This document shows positions 46,795-58,100 of a stretch of DNA of 64,000 bases, piece by piece. The stretch is from positions 186,001-250,000 of the forward strand of contig NZ_CAUJAN010000001.1 of NCBI RefSeq assembly GCF_963082495.1. Reading direction: 5' to 3'. Both the position numbers and the translations under genes were made by a program. The DNA comes from Methanobrevibacter sp. V74. GTDB taxonomy: Archaea > Methanobacteriota > Methanobacteria > Methanobacteriales > Methanobacteriaceae. The notes under the pieces are model-generated. The model ran no database searches, was not told the DNA's origin, and saw nothing but the letters and a program-made list of their open reading frames with translations. Each line of letters opens with the position of its first letter. Within the stretch, counting starts at the first letter, position 1.

Positions 46795-47568
46795 ATGACT
46801 TGCAATATACGAAAAAAATTCGTTGCAGAACTTTTGGGAACATTTTTTCTCGTATTGTTCGGTACTGGCTCAGCTGTTGTGACACTTTTAATTTCACAAA
46901 GCATTGACCCTAATAATGTTGGAATCGGTATTTTAGGAGGTCTTGGAGACTGGATTGCAATAGCATTAGTATTTGGTCTAACTGTAATGATATGTATTTA
47001 CGTGTTCGGTAAGATATCTGGTGCACATTTAAATCCTGCTGTTACTATTGGTTTGCTTGTAACTAAAAACATTGCTTTAAAGGACAGTATTTACTATATT
47101 GTTGCTCAAGTAATCGGCGCATGTTTGGGAAGCCTATCATTATACTTATGTTTAGGTGCTCCGGCTGTAGCAATTGGAGGGTTAGGTGCAACAGCTCCGG
47201 GACTTGGCGTAACTTACCTGCAAGCTATGTTTGCAGAATTCTTAGGCACATTCTTCTTAATGATGGTTGTAATGGGTGTTGCAATTGATAAAAAAGCAGA
47301 ACCTGGTTTTGCTGGAATATCAATTGGTATGACTGTTGCAGCAGTAATTGCAGTTTTAGGCGCATTCACTGGTGCTTCAATTAATCCTGCACGTACATTT
47401 GGACCATACTTAATGGATATGTTACTTGGTGGTCAAAATCTCTGGGTATATTACCCAATATACTTGATTGGACCAATTTTAGGTGCAATTTGTGCAGCAT
47501 TTGCTTATGCATACCTAGCAAAAGATAGTGGAGTTTGCGAACTCCCGCAACCGTTTAGGGATGAATAA
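46795..47568 (+). CDS. aqpM: Archaeal aquaporin (MIP family channel)
   Basis: A 257-residue channel with six membrane helices and both asparagine boxes: SGAHLNPAVTIG and ASINPARTFGPY. It should pass water, and in archaeal AqpM relatives also glycerol or small gases (from memory). GGAGGGTAAA precedes the ATG, 9 bases after the DUF2193 stop. A perfect terminator hairpin overlaps its stop codon. Confidence 0.92.
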   Translation: MTCNIRKKFVAELLGTFFLVLFGTGSAVVTLLISQSIDPNNVGIGILGGLGDWIAIALVFGLTVMICIYVFGKISGAHLNPAVTIGLLVTKNIALKDSIYYIVAQVIGACLGSLSLYLCLGAPAVAIGGLGATAPGLGVTYLQAMFAEFLGTFFLMMVVMGVAIDKKAEPGFAGISIGMTVAAVIAVLGAFTGASINPARTFGPYLMDMLLGGQNLWVYYPIYLIGPILGAICAAFAYAYLAKDSGVCELPQPFRDE

Positions 47569-47600
47569 TTCTTTTGAATTATTCTATTTTTCTTTTTTTA
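47563..47600 (+). terminator. Hairpin and T tract at the end of aqpM
   Basis: GAATAATTC-TTTT-GAATTATTC gives a perfect 9-bp stem with a 4-base loop, followed by TATTTTTCTTTTTTT. The stem starts inside the last codons of aqpM. Confidence 0.7.
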
Positions 47601-47648
47601 GAAAGCTATATAACATATATTAAACTAATAATGTTGTATGGTGATAAT

Positions 47649-48518
47649 TTGAGTTTTGATATCGGAGAAGCAATTTTAATATTTATTCGTGGAATTCTTA
47701 TGGGTTCGGCGGATATTATTCCCGGAGTTTCCGGAGGAACAATCGCATTAATTACTGGGATATATGGACATTTAGTAGAAGCAATAAGTAATATTCGTTT
47801 TGGATTTTTAAAACCATTGCTTAAAGGGGATTTTAGTGGTTTTTGGTCAAAATTATTGGAAGAAATCGATTTTAAATTCTTAATACCTCTGATATTAGGT
47901 ATTGGAGTTGCCTTTTTAACACTTGCAAAAGTTGTAACTTATTGTATGGATTTCCACACAGCAGTAACTTATGCATTCTTTTTAGGATTGATTATAGCTT
48001 CAGCTGTAATATTATTTAAAAAACTCGATGAATTAAACATGAAAAATTTAATTTTTGCAATAGTTGGAGCTATTTTAACTTACATCTTTGTAAGTTTAAA
48101 TCCAATAGCTGCAAATCACTCGTTAATTGTAATATTTTTCTCAGGAATAATTGCAATCTGTGCCATGATTTTACCTGGCATTTCAGGATCTTTCCTGTTA
48201 TTTTTGCTTGGACAATATAAGTATATGTTAAATGCACTTCATCAACTTCAGATAACTGAAATAGTCACATTTGTAGTTGGTGCAGTAATAGGAATTCTTG
48301 GATTTTCAAAAATCCTTAATTTCTTGTTAAAAAATCATCAAGAAGTAACTATGGCATTTCTAATTGGCATAATGCTTGGTTCACTAAAAGTTCCATGTGT
48401 GGAAATCGTCAGTTCAGTGGGTATGGACTTTTCAGGTTTTATCCCCTGCCTTATTGTTGCAGTAATCGGTTTTGTAATTATTATTGTATTGGAAACTAAA
48501 TTTGATTATAAAGAATAA
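47649..48518 (+). CDS. DUF368 membrane protein, possible polyprenyl-phosphate flippase
   Basis: About 289 residues with eight or more membrane segments and the DUF368 signature GSADIIPGVSGGTIALITGIYG near the start, repeated in inverted sense by ICAMILPGISGSFLLFLLGQY. Bacterial members are reported to recycle undecaprenyl phosphate across the membrane; in an archaeon with pseudomurein and N-glycans a polyprenyl-phosphate role is a fair guess. The start is probably TTG at 47649, with GGTGATAAT immediately before it; an ATG at 47631 without a site is the alternative. Confidence 0.8.
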   Translation: MSFDIGEAILIFIRGILMGSADIIPGVSGGTIALITGIYGHLVEAISNIRFGFLKPLLKGDFSGFWSKLLEEIDFKFLIPLILGIGVAFLTLAKVVTYCMDFHTAVTYAFFLGLIIASAVILFKKLDELNMKNLIFAIVGAILTYIFVSLNPIAANHSLIVIFFSGIIAICAMILPGISGSFLLFLLGQYKYMLNALHQLQITEIVTFVVGAVIGILGFSKILNFLLKNHQEVTMAFLIGIMLGSLKVPCVEIVSSVGMDFSGFIPCLIVAVIGFVIIIVLETKFDYKE

Positions 48519-48528
48519 TCAAATTTTT
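48498..48528 (+). terminator. Hairpin at the end of the DUF368 gene
   Basis: AAATTTGATTAT and ATAATCAAATTT form a perfect 12-bp stem with a 5-base loop (AAAGA), then TTTTTC. The stem contains the stop codon. Confidence 0.65.
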
Positions 48529-48573
48529 CACTTTTTTAATGTTTATTAACCATTAACAATATAATTATAAACA

Positions 48574-51162
48574 ATGCTAGTTTTAAAAAATATTAAAAAA
48601 CAGTGGAAACTGTATCCTGTCGGCTCACCAAAAGGCGCATTGAATCATAAAAGAGAACCTGACTTTGTAGGCAATATTAAATTTAGTCAAGATGGAGATT
48701 CGCTGTCTATTTCTCGCTTTGTAGCTGATTATAATTTTAAAGATACCTCCACATTAAATGAAACACTACTTCCTCCAGGAGAGGTAATTAAACTATTGCG
48801 TTCTCAAGCGGTTTTTCTTGCAACACCTGATGAGAATGTTGAAAAATTTTTAACATCACTTAATATTAAAGTTAGGCGCACAAGGGTATGCGATTACTGT
48901 GCTTATGAGGGAAATATTACTGTTGTCAATTCAGATTATTCATATGGTTATCACAATCAATTAATTTGTAAAGATTGTGCTCATGATACTATTAAAGAAG
49001 AGTTGAAGCTTCAAGGATTTGATAAAAAGATTTTTAGAAATCTTAAAAAAACATTAGAAAAAACAAATAGTTTAGAAAAAACTTTATCAATCCTGGATCC
49101 TCATTTCGACCCCTTAAAAAATAGGAGATTAACATTATTTGATAAAACCCGCAAATCCAAACATATCATTCCGCCGGTGGATATGAAACGTTTAAAAATT
49201 CCTAAAAACTTTAAAAAGGTTCTTTTAGATTCTGGAAGCACTGAATTATTGCCAGTTCAATATTTGGCCATTAAAGAGGGACTTCTAAAAGGTGAGGATC
49301 TGCTGGTTGTTAGTGCAACGGGTTCGGGCAAAACTTTAGTTGGGGAGCTTGCAGGAATTGCAAAAGCCCTGAATGGCAAGAAATTTGTTTTCCTGACTCC
49401 ATTAGTTGCTCTTGCAAATCAAAAATATCGTGATTTTAAAAAGAAATACTCAAAACTAGGTTTAAAAGTATCTATTAAAGTTGGAAGAAATCGCGTAAAA
49501 GCAAAAGGGGAACTCAATCTGCCGGATTCGGACATATCCAAAGCAGACATTGTTGTTGCAACCTATGAGGGAATTGATTACCTTTTGCGTAATGGAAATT
49601 CGGATACCTTGTCTAAGTTGGGAGTAGTTTTAATTGATGAAATTCACATGATTGATGATGAGGATAGGGGAACACGTCTCAATGGTTTAATTAAGCGTGT
49701 AAAACATTTGTATCCTAAAACTCAAATTATAGGCTTGTCAGCTACTGTTAAAAATCCTGAATTTTTAGCTTCTGAATTTAACATGAAATTGGTGGAGTAT
49801 GCTGAGCGCCCAGTGCCTTTGGAGCGTCATTTAGTTTATGTAAGAAACGAATCCCAAAAAAGACACATCATGCAGAAACTTGTTAAAATGGAATTCAATA
49901 CCAAATCTAAGAAAGGATATCGTGGACAGACTATCATATTTACTAATTCAAGGCGTAAAACTCACCAAATTGCTAATTATTTAAATAATAAACGTATCAA
50001 TGCTCATGCATACCATGCGGGATTATCTTATTATAAAAAAGAAAGAATTGAAAAGGACTTTGATAGGGGCAGGATTTCTTGTGTTGTAACTACTGCAGCT
50101 CTTGCTGCGGGTGTGGATTTTCCAGCTTCCCAAGTAATTTTTGACTCATTAGTGATGGGCAATAAATGGATCAATCCAAATGAATTCTCACAAATGTTGG
50201 GGCGTGCTGGAAGGCCGTCTTATCATGATAGAGGCATTGTTTATTTAATTCCTGAAGTTGGAAATGATTTTCAAGGAGAATCTGAAGAAGCAATGGCCTT
50301 AGACCTTTTAGAAAGTAACAGTGAAGATGTTTATATTGAATATGATGAGGAGTCATCTTACGAACAGATCCTTGCAGATATTTCATCAACTTCTATCGGC
50401 TCTGTTGATGAGTTAAATAAATTTTATAAAAGCATCGATGTTCCGATTAGCATTAAAATAGCTATTGAGGAAATGGAAGACTTAGGGTTAATTGATAGGG
50501 TTTCAAACAGATTAAAAATAACTAAATATGGAAGGGCAACATCGGTATCATTTTTATCAATTGATGATGCGGAGTTTATTAAAAATACACTTCATGATGG
50601 AAATTACTTGAAAAGATATGTTGGCATATCTCCAATGTATAAGAAAAAAGACAAGTATGACAAGCTTAAAGTTTTAATTTTAGCAATAGCGCTGGATTTG
50701 GAAATGTTTGACAATGTATATTTGTCAAGCGTCATTCACAATCAAATCTCAAATGCTTTAAAAATCAAATTCTCGACAAGATTATTTGCAGAATCAACCT
50801 TGGATATAATATCTTCAGGAGAAGCAATTGACAAAATTGATAAAAAATTCCAAGAGGCATTAATAGCTCTTCAAAGTGATTTTATGCAATGCAGATGTCA
50901 GGATAGGCCATTTTGCAGTTGCATGCAAAGGGGAATTTCAGAAGTAATTGTCCATGAAAGGCTTAAAGGTAGAGATCCTCAAGATATTTCAAACAAACTA
51001 TTTAAAAAATATCAGATTCAAGTTTATCCGGGAGATATTTTCTCATGGCTAGATAATTTTGTCAAGAACTTGGATGCAGTCAAAAGAATTGCAAATGCAT
51101 ATGGTAATGGGAATGTAGTTAAAAAAACTAATTACTTAATTAGGAAAATAGAAAATGGGTGA
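48574..51162 (+). CDS. Archaeal Ski2-like DEAD/DEAH-box helicase with zinc clusters
   Basis: An 862-residue ATP-dependent helicase. Residues about 100-150 hold a C4 zinc finger (CDYCAYEG ... CKDC). The helicase core has Walker A SATGSGKT near residue 250, LIDEIHMID (motif II), GLSATV (III) and QMLGRAGRPSYHDRG (VI), of the Ski2/Hel308 type. Near the C-terminus a second cluster (CRCQDRPFCSC) is followed by a helical tail. This domain order fits the archaeal helicase linked with RNA decay (ASH-Ski2); this naming is from memory. A start without ribosome site at 48574 suggests a leaderless mRNA. Confidence 0.85.
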   Translation: MLVLKNIKKQWKLYPVGSPKGALNHKREPDFVGNIKFSQDGDSLSISRFVADYNFKDTSTLNETLLPPGEVIKLLRSQAVFLATPDENVEKFLTSLNIKVRRTRVCDYCAYEGNITVVNSDYSYGYHNQLICKDCAHDTIKEELKLQGFDKKIFRNLKKTLEKTNSLEKTLSILDPHFDPLKNRRLTLFDKTRKSKHIIPPVDMKRLKIPKNFKKVLLDSGSTELLPVQYLAIKEGLLKGEDLLVVSATGSGKTLVGELAGIAKALNGKKFVFLTPLVALANQKYRDFKKKYSKLGLKVSIKVGRNRVKAKGELNLPDSDISKADIVVATYEGIDYLLRNGNSDTLSKLGVVLIDEIHMIDDEDRGTRLNGLIKRVKHLYPKTQIIGLSATVKNPEFLASEFNMKLVEYAERPVPLERHLVYVRNESQKRHIMQKLVKMEFNTKSKKGYRGQTIIFTNSRRKTHQIANYLNNKRINAHAYHAGLSYYKKERIEKDFDRGRISCVVTTAALAAGVDFPASQVIFDSLVMGNKWINPNEFSQMLGRAGRPSYHDRGIVYLIPEVGNDFQGESEEAMALDLLESNSEDVYIEYDEESSYEQILADISSTSIGSVDELNKFYKSIDVPISIKIAIEEMEDLGLIDRVSNRLKITKYGRATSVSFLSIDDAEFIKNTLHDGNYLKRYVGISPMYKKKDKYDKLKVLILAIALDLEMFDNVYLSSVIHNQISNALKIKFSTRLFAESTLDIISSGEAIDKIDKKFQEALIALQSDFMQCRCQDRPFCSCMQRGISEVIVHERLKGRDPQDISNKLFKKYQIQVYPGDIFSWLDNFVKNLDAVKRIANAYGNGNVVKKTNYLIRKIENG

Positions 51163-51317
51163 TGTAATGCTGATGAAAAATATTAATTGGTTGCAATTAC
51201 AATACTGATGTATATGGCAGTCGAAAAAGCAGTTTTTCAAGCAATGAATACTGCTGCATGTGAACTTGCCTGAGTATCATAATGGGAATCTTTGGACAAA
51301 TGAAATAAGGTGATAAT

Positions 51318-51809
51318 ATGCCACATCCACATAAAAAAGCTATAGAAAACATGAGTCCCTCCTCATTGGTGGGAATAATTGAAGAATCTAAAGTTACATA
51401 CGTTCGTGAAAATTTAAGTGTGTTTTTACATGAAAGTCAAATTAAACTATTAAAACAGGTTAAAAAACATGAGAAACCTCATCACAAGCGTATCAGAATT
51501 AGACAATATGAAAAAGCAGATAAAAATGATTTATTCAATCTACATTCAGAGCTATATTTAAAAAAATACCAAAAACTTGCTAAAAAAGATTTAATCGAAA
51601 TTGATGAAAATCCTGAAAATGGCCTTGCATATGATTGTTGTTTGACGGATAAGGGAATTGAAATTTTAGAAGAGATTAATCGCCTTGAATGTCAATGGGA
51701 AGAAGTTGCAGGTTTCAATGAAAAGGATATTGAAGTTTTAAAAAATCTAGCATTGAATTCGTTTGAAATTTCATACAAACACAAGAAGAATCAAGGGTTT
51801 ATATTTTAA
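51318..51809 (+). CDS. Hypothetical protein, possible winged-helix regulator
   Basis: A 163-residue basic protein, strongly charged, no membrane segment. The second half reads LYLKKYQKLAKKDLIEIDEN...LTDKGIEILEEINRLECQW, a pattern like the beta-wing and final helix of winged-helix DNA-binding proteins. AGGTGATAAT directly before the ATG fixes the start. The gap from the helicase gene (155 bases) holds a stray ORF starting MAVEKAVFQAMNTAACELA that I take as non-coding or a scrap. Confidence 0.55.
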   Translation: MPHPHKKAIENMSPSSLVGIIEESKVTYVRENLSVFLHESQIKLLKQVKKHEKPHHKRIRIRQYEKADKNDLFNLHSELYLKKYQKLAKKDLIEIDENPENGLAYDCCLTDKGIEILEEINRLECQWEEVAGFNEKDIEVLKNLALNSFEISYKHKKNQGFIF

Positions 51810-51816
51810 ATTCCAT

Positions 51817-51870
51817 AGCTATTGGGTTAAAATATTTTCAACATTCTCAATAGCTTTATTTTCTATTTTT
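51817..51870 (+). terminator. Hairpin and T-rich tract after the winged-helix-like gene
   Basis: AGCTATTG (51817-51824) pairs with CAATAGCT (51848-51855); the loop has a further weak stem, and TTATTTTCTATTTTT follows. The remaining 255 bases up to the adhesin gene hold only its promoter; I see nothing else. Confidence 0.6.
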
Positions 51871-52066
51871 AAAATCTTCATATTTTAAATCACCACCATG
51901 CCTTAGGACTTTGTTTTGATGGATACATCTGTAAAATGTGTTTGTTAATCATTTTAGAGGGAATCTAGATTAAAAACACTTTATATTCATTTAAAACTCA
52001 AATTATAATGCTGATGTACACTTTATTTATACATTATTTTATTTAATTTCAAATATACTTTAAAAC

Positions 52067-52075
52067 TTTATATAT
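52067..52075 (+). promoter_or_regulatory. TATA box of the first adhesin-like gene
   Basis: TTTATATAT 51-59 bases before the ATG implies a leader of about 25-30 bases. Confidence 0.5.
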
Positions 52076-52125
52076 TTTTATCAATAAATCTATATGATAA
52101 TTCATATCAATTAGGTTGTATTTTT

Positions 52126-55100
52126 ATGAAAACAAAAAACTTTTTAATTGGTATTTCATTATTAATACTTATTTTAAGTATTGGTAGTGTTTGTGCAGAG
52201 GATTTGGATAATTCAACTTTAAATCAAGTAAATGGGAATGATAATTCGTCTTCTATTTTATCAAACAGTGCTGAAAATGTTATTGGAGATAATTTGGAAG
52301 AGATTACTGTAAATAATTGGGATGAATTGCAGTATTATTGTTATTTAAATGATGGGAATTATGTTTTAAAACTTAAAGAGAATACCAATTTTTATCCGAC
52401 TGACGTTGACGATGTTAGTTATCAAATACAGGTAAATAATAATGTTACAATCATTGGAAGTTCCGGAGCTTATTTTGGAGATGCCTCTGCTAATGCACGT
52501 TCAATTAAATATTTGGCTATTAGTGTATCTGAAAACTCAGGTCATGGTATAACCTTAAAAAATGTCACATTTAAATGGATTTCCTCAAAATTTGAACCTA
52601 ATGCAATATTTTTACAGATGGGAGGAAATGTAACTAACACTGTTGAAAATTGTATTTTTAATAATATTTCCATGACTGGAGGTCACTCTTCTATCCTGCA
52701 TATTATGAAAGGGGATGTTGTTTTAACAAATTGCTCTTTTACAAACTGCACTACTGATTTCGGTTGCTTGAGTGTATATAATCCCGATGATGATCCTACA
52801 ACATTATGCACAAGAGCTAGAGGTGAGGTAAATAATTGTTACTTTGAAGGTAATTACGCTAGAACCGAACCTGGATGCATTAATAATTGCGGAATACTGG
52901 TTGTGAGAAATTCCACTTTTTACAGGAACGCCGCTTTTTGGTGGGCAGGTGCAATACATACTCATGGCGGTGCAAATACAACGATATATGATTCTAACTT
53001 CACCGATAATGTGGCTGGTTGGAATGGTGGTGCACTATATACATATAGTTACTTGCAGATTTATAATACTATATTTGTAGGTAATAATTGCACTACTAAT
53101 AATGGCGGTGGTGCAATAGGTGCCTGTAAATATTTACATGCTCCATATATTTATATTAAAGATTCATTATTTAATCATAATGAGAACTTATGTTGGAGTT
53201 TGGATGAACTATCAACTACCGGTACTGGTCGTGGTGGTGCTATATCAATTATGGATGAAGGAGGCATTACTGTATTAAATACCACTTTCATATCTAACAG
53301 TGCATCTATTGGCACTGCCATCTGTGCAATTCAACATGTTGATCATGGTTCACCTGATGTTACTTTGATTGGTAATAGGTTTATTAATCATACTCGTGTA
53401 GGTGATGCATTAGTTATCAGATTAGCGCATTATTCAAAATGCATATTGCAGGATAATTATTATTCTGGAAACTCAATTGAATTTTCAAAACTCAAACTCA
53501 CAGCAGATGATAGGATAGGGAATGAAGTAACTCTACATATTGATGCTAGCTTAAAAAATGCAAATTATTATGATTCTGACATTTTAGACAAAGCCACTTA
53601 TGATGTTTACATGGATGGCGAATATATTAAAACAGTAAATTCCACAGATTTCACACTGAATATAAAAAACATCATAAAAGCTCAAGTTTATGTGGTTCCA
53701 TCCATATCTAATAGTACAAGTAATGAAGTTTCTGTAGGTTTACCGAAAGAGTATATTCATGTATCACAAAAATCAGGTAATAACAACAATAATGGATCTA
53801 AAGATAATCCGGTTGCAACAATCTCGAAAGCTATTGAACTTGCAAATTCAACTGGAAATATAAAAATATTGGATGGAACATTTTCAGAGACAAATCTTAA
53901 TGTTAATTACAACCTATCAATTATTTGTGAAAATAATGTTGTAATTTCTGCCAATGGGAATATTTTCAATATTGGCAATTTTGAGTTTGAAATTGTAAAT
54001 GGGGTATTTAGAAATTGTAAAAAGGCTGTTTCGTCTGATGAGAGAATTATTAATCATGAAGGAGGATTTTTAAAATTGAAAAATTGCACTTTCGAATCAA
54101 ATTCATATGAATCTGCATTAATTGAGAGTGGAGGCACAGTTGAAGCAAGTAATTTAAATTTCAAAAGCAATACTGGAATTTTAATTTTAGCCAATACCTA
54201 TACTATCCTTTCCTCGGTATTTGATTCAAATATTGCAAATATTGCAAAACGCAATGCATTAATTAAATCAACAGCTGGAACTCAATGTTTCATTTCAAAT
54301 TCAGCATTTACAAATAATAATGTTAAAGAAGGATGTTTATATTATAATGCTAACAATAATAATCAGAAGACATTAACCGTCACCAATGTCGTATTTTCAA
54401 AAAATAGTGGGGATAGAGGAACATCAGGAATATATATGTCAACTGGAGGTGTTCTTTGGGTAAAATCATCATTATTTATAAATAACACTGATTCTGGGGC
54501 ATATGGTGCCGTAATATTTTCTTCTAGTGAAATTCATGTAAGTGATTCCATATTCCTAGGCAATAATTTTGCAAATTCGAATAATGCGATTTTCAATTCT
54601 AAATCTAATGTAAATTTAAAGAAAATATATTGTAGTGGAAATTGGTTTGGAAATACTCAGGATAACTACAATATCGCTCCTCCAATTTCACCATTATCTC
54701 ATTGTGATTATTGGTTGTTTTTAACTACATCTGCTAATGCAACATCTATATTCCAACAGGAAACTGCAATCGTGACCTTTGATTTAAATAATAAATATGA
54801 TAAAGATGGAAACGTTTCTTATTGGGATTCAAGTAATTTGCCAACAGTTGAACTTGATATTTCAACAACCGGAGGTAATTCTAGTCAAGATAAAGTCACA
54901 ATTGTTTATGGAATTGCAAATACTCTCTTTACTTTAACAGATGTTGAGGGCAGTTTAACCGCCAGCTATAATGGTGTATATGCTACAGTTAATTTTACAG
55001 AATCAGATATTGATCCCAATATGTTTGTTTCATTTGATGATGCTGTTTCAGTTGGGGAGACCACTACAATTGAAATAACTTTACATTACAATGCTACAGG

Positions 55101-58100
55101 CACTTTGACACTTAATTACAGCAATAAAACATTATCTAAACAAATTAAAAATGCAACAACATCCTTCAATATTGATGATTTGTCTGTTGGAGAAAATACT
55201 ATTTTAATTTCCTATTCTGGTGATGGATATTATGCCGCAAGTAACAAAAACATTTCAATAACTGTAAACAAACTAAATTCAACAACCAATATTTCAGTTG
55301 GAGAAATTAAAGTTGGTGAAGATGTTATTCTAACAATTGAGGTTTCTCCAAATGTAACAGGAAACGTAACATTAATAATGAATAATGAGGAAGAAAATTT
55401 AACATTAACTAACTCTAAAGCTAATTATACAATAAATTCTATTTCTAGAGGAGATTATTATATTGTGGCTATTTATAATGGGAATGATAAGTATTTGCCA
55501 AGTCAAAATTCAATTGGTTTTTCTGTTGATAAACTGAACACAACCATATCGGCAAATGTGGCAGATATTACTTATGGTGAATCAGCAGTTATATACATAG
55601 TTTTAAATGATACTGCTTATGGAAATGTCACTGTTAGTGTGGATGGTAAAAATTACACAAATTCCACTATAAATGGAAGTGCCAGGGTAACTATTTCAGG
55701 TTTGTCTGCTGGAGATAAAGTTGCATCTGTATTTTATAGTGGAAATAATGTCTTCAATTCTAACAACTGCACATCTTCATTTAATGTAGCTAAAGCAACT
55801 ACTACATTAACAATCACAGTAAATGATATAATGGTTGGAGATGATGAAAAGATTTCGGTAACTGTTTTAAGTGGGGTTAGTGGAAATATTACAATTACTT
55901 GTGGTGATTTTAATGTTACAAAGAATATTCCACTTACAGGTAAAGTTTCATTGGAACTTCAGGGACTGTCTTTTGGGGTTTATGATGTTTCTGCAATTTT
56001 ATCCAGCGATAATTATTTGACAGTTCAAAACAGTACTCAGTTTAAGGTTTCAAATTATAACACTCCACAATGGTCAAATGAAGGTTATGATAGTCATAAT
56101 ACTGGAAAATCCCCATATGAAACTAATTCGAATGGGGCGATTATTTGGAATAATGATCTAACTGGTGAGGCGATTGGAAATTTGGTAATTGATTCTAATG
56201 GAAATATTTATGTGGTTACGACTTCAGGTATTTATTCATTTGATAATGATGGAAATCAATTATGGTATTATGGTATAGAAGTTGGAGGCAATTATTCTGG
56301 TTTGGCGGTTAGCCGTGATTTTATTATAGCTCCTGAAGTAGGAAATACTCTTCATTTAATTAATCAAAGCACCGGAAAAAAATATGGTTCTATTCACCAA
56401 GGATCAAGCAGGTTTGCACCTGTTGTTGATTCAAATGCAAATTTATACATAGCTGGTGAATATCAATATGAGCCTGGTGATTATAATTTAGTTATTGCAC
56501 CATTTAATCTGTGGAAAAGTGGAGGAGATCCAAGATTGATTTGTTTGGGAAAATCTAGTCCAAAGTCAGCTCCCGTCATTGTTAATGATTATATTTGTGT
56601 TGTTGCCTGTAATGATAGTCTTAAAATTGTTGATATTTTAAATAAACAAATTATAGCAAGTATTTCTGGCAATACTAATGGTGTCCGTCCTGTTGCAGGT
56701 TCGGGAAATATGATTTATGGAGTATTGGATGATGACATTGTTGAAATTAACTCTGAAGGCAGTATAATCTGGAAAACCAAAGTCACAGGTGGCATTGGCA
56801 AGTATTTGGCATTAAATGAAGAACAAGGATTATATTTCATTAATTCACTAGGAAACTTATATAAATATGATTTGGTTAATGGTAATGAATCATTAGTTTC
56901 TAATTTGACTTTTACTTCGGGTATGCTAATTGGAAATGATGGAAATATTTATATTGGTTCAAAAGACATGTTTTATGCATTTGATAGTGAAAATAATTTA
57001 TTATGGAAAAGTTACATTGGAAATCAAGTAATTGGAAATCCGGTTATGGGGAATAATGGAATAATCTATTTAACTACAACTAATGGAATTTATGCATTTT
57101 CTTATGCCAAAATGGAACCTTCAACTTTTAATGCTTCATCGAGCAATATCACTTTTGGTGAAACTGCTATAATAACTGTTTGTTTGCCTATTGATGCAAT
57201 GGGAAGTGTATCTTGTGGAATTGGCAATGACATTTATTATGGTACTGTAAATAATGGTGTAGCCAATATTGAAATTCCAAATCTGTCTGGTGGAAAAAAC
57301 ATTGTTGATGTGACTTATTTGGGAGATAATAAGTATGAATCTATATCAAAGCCTTTGGAAATCCAAGTCAATCGATTAAATACTTACATTGAACTTTTAA
57401 ATAATACTATTTATTATTCTGATAATCTAATAACTGTTTTAAAAGATATAAATGATAATGCTGTTGTTGGCGAAACGGTTCTTGTCAGCATTGATAATAA
57501 AAAGTATGTTTTAACTACTGATGATTTGGGCAGGATATACCTTAACTTAAAGTTAAATAAGGGCCGTTATGTGGCGGTTATTAATTTTAATGACAGCATA
57601 AAGTATTGTGCAAGTAATCTGACTTCAACTGTTAATGTATTGGGCACTATTCAAGCAAACGATATGCTTCGCGGATACAATAGTGGAGTTGATTTTAAGG
57701 CATTATTGCTTACAAATGATGGAAACCCTCTAGCTAATGCTCAGATTACATTCCTTGTAAATGGTGTTCCATATAATGCTACAACTAATGTTGAGGGTGT
57801 TGCTATTTTAAATATGAAATTAAAAGTTGGTGTTTGGGATATTGTTGTTTTAAATCCGTTCAGTGGTGAAAATTCAACTTATAAATCAACAATTGTTAAA
57901 AGAATAACAGATAATTACAATTTAAAGATGGATTATTTAGATGGATCTTACTTCAAAGTTCGCATTGTTGGTGATGATGGCAATTATGTAGGTGAGGGCC
58001 AGGTAGTTAAATTTAAGATAGGAAGTGATACATTCACGGCTAAAACCGATTCCAAGGGTTATGCCTCTTTTAAAGTAAAACATGTTCCTAAAACTTACAC

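Noticed and set aside
51175-51300. Short ORF starting MAVEKAVFQAMNTAACELA after the helicase
   Set aside because: Only 19 codons, no ribosome site and no context; it may be a scrap but cannot be supported.
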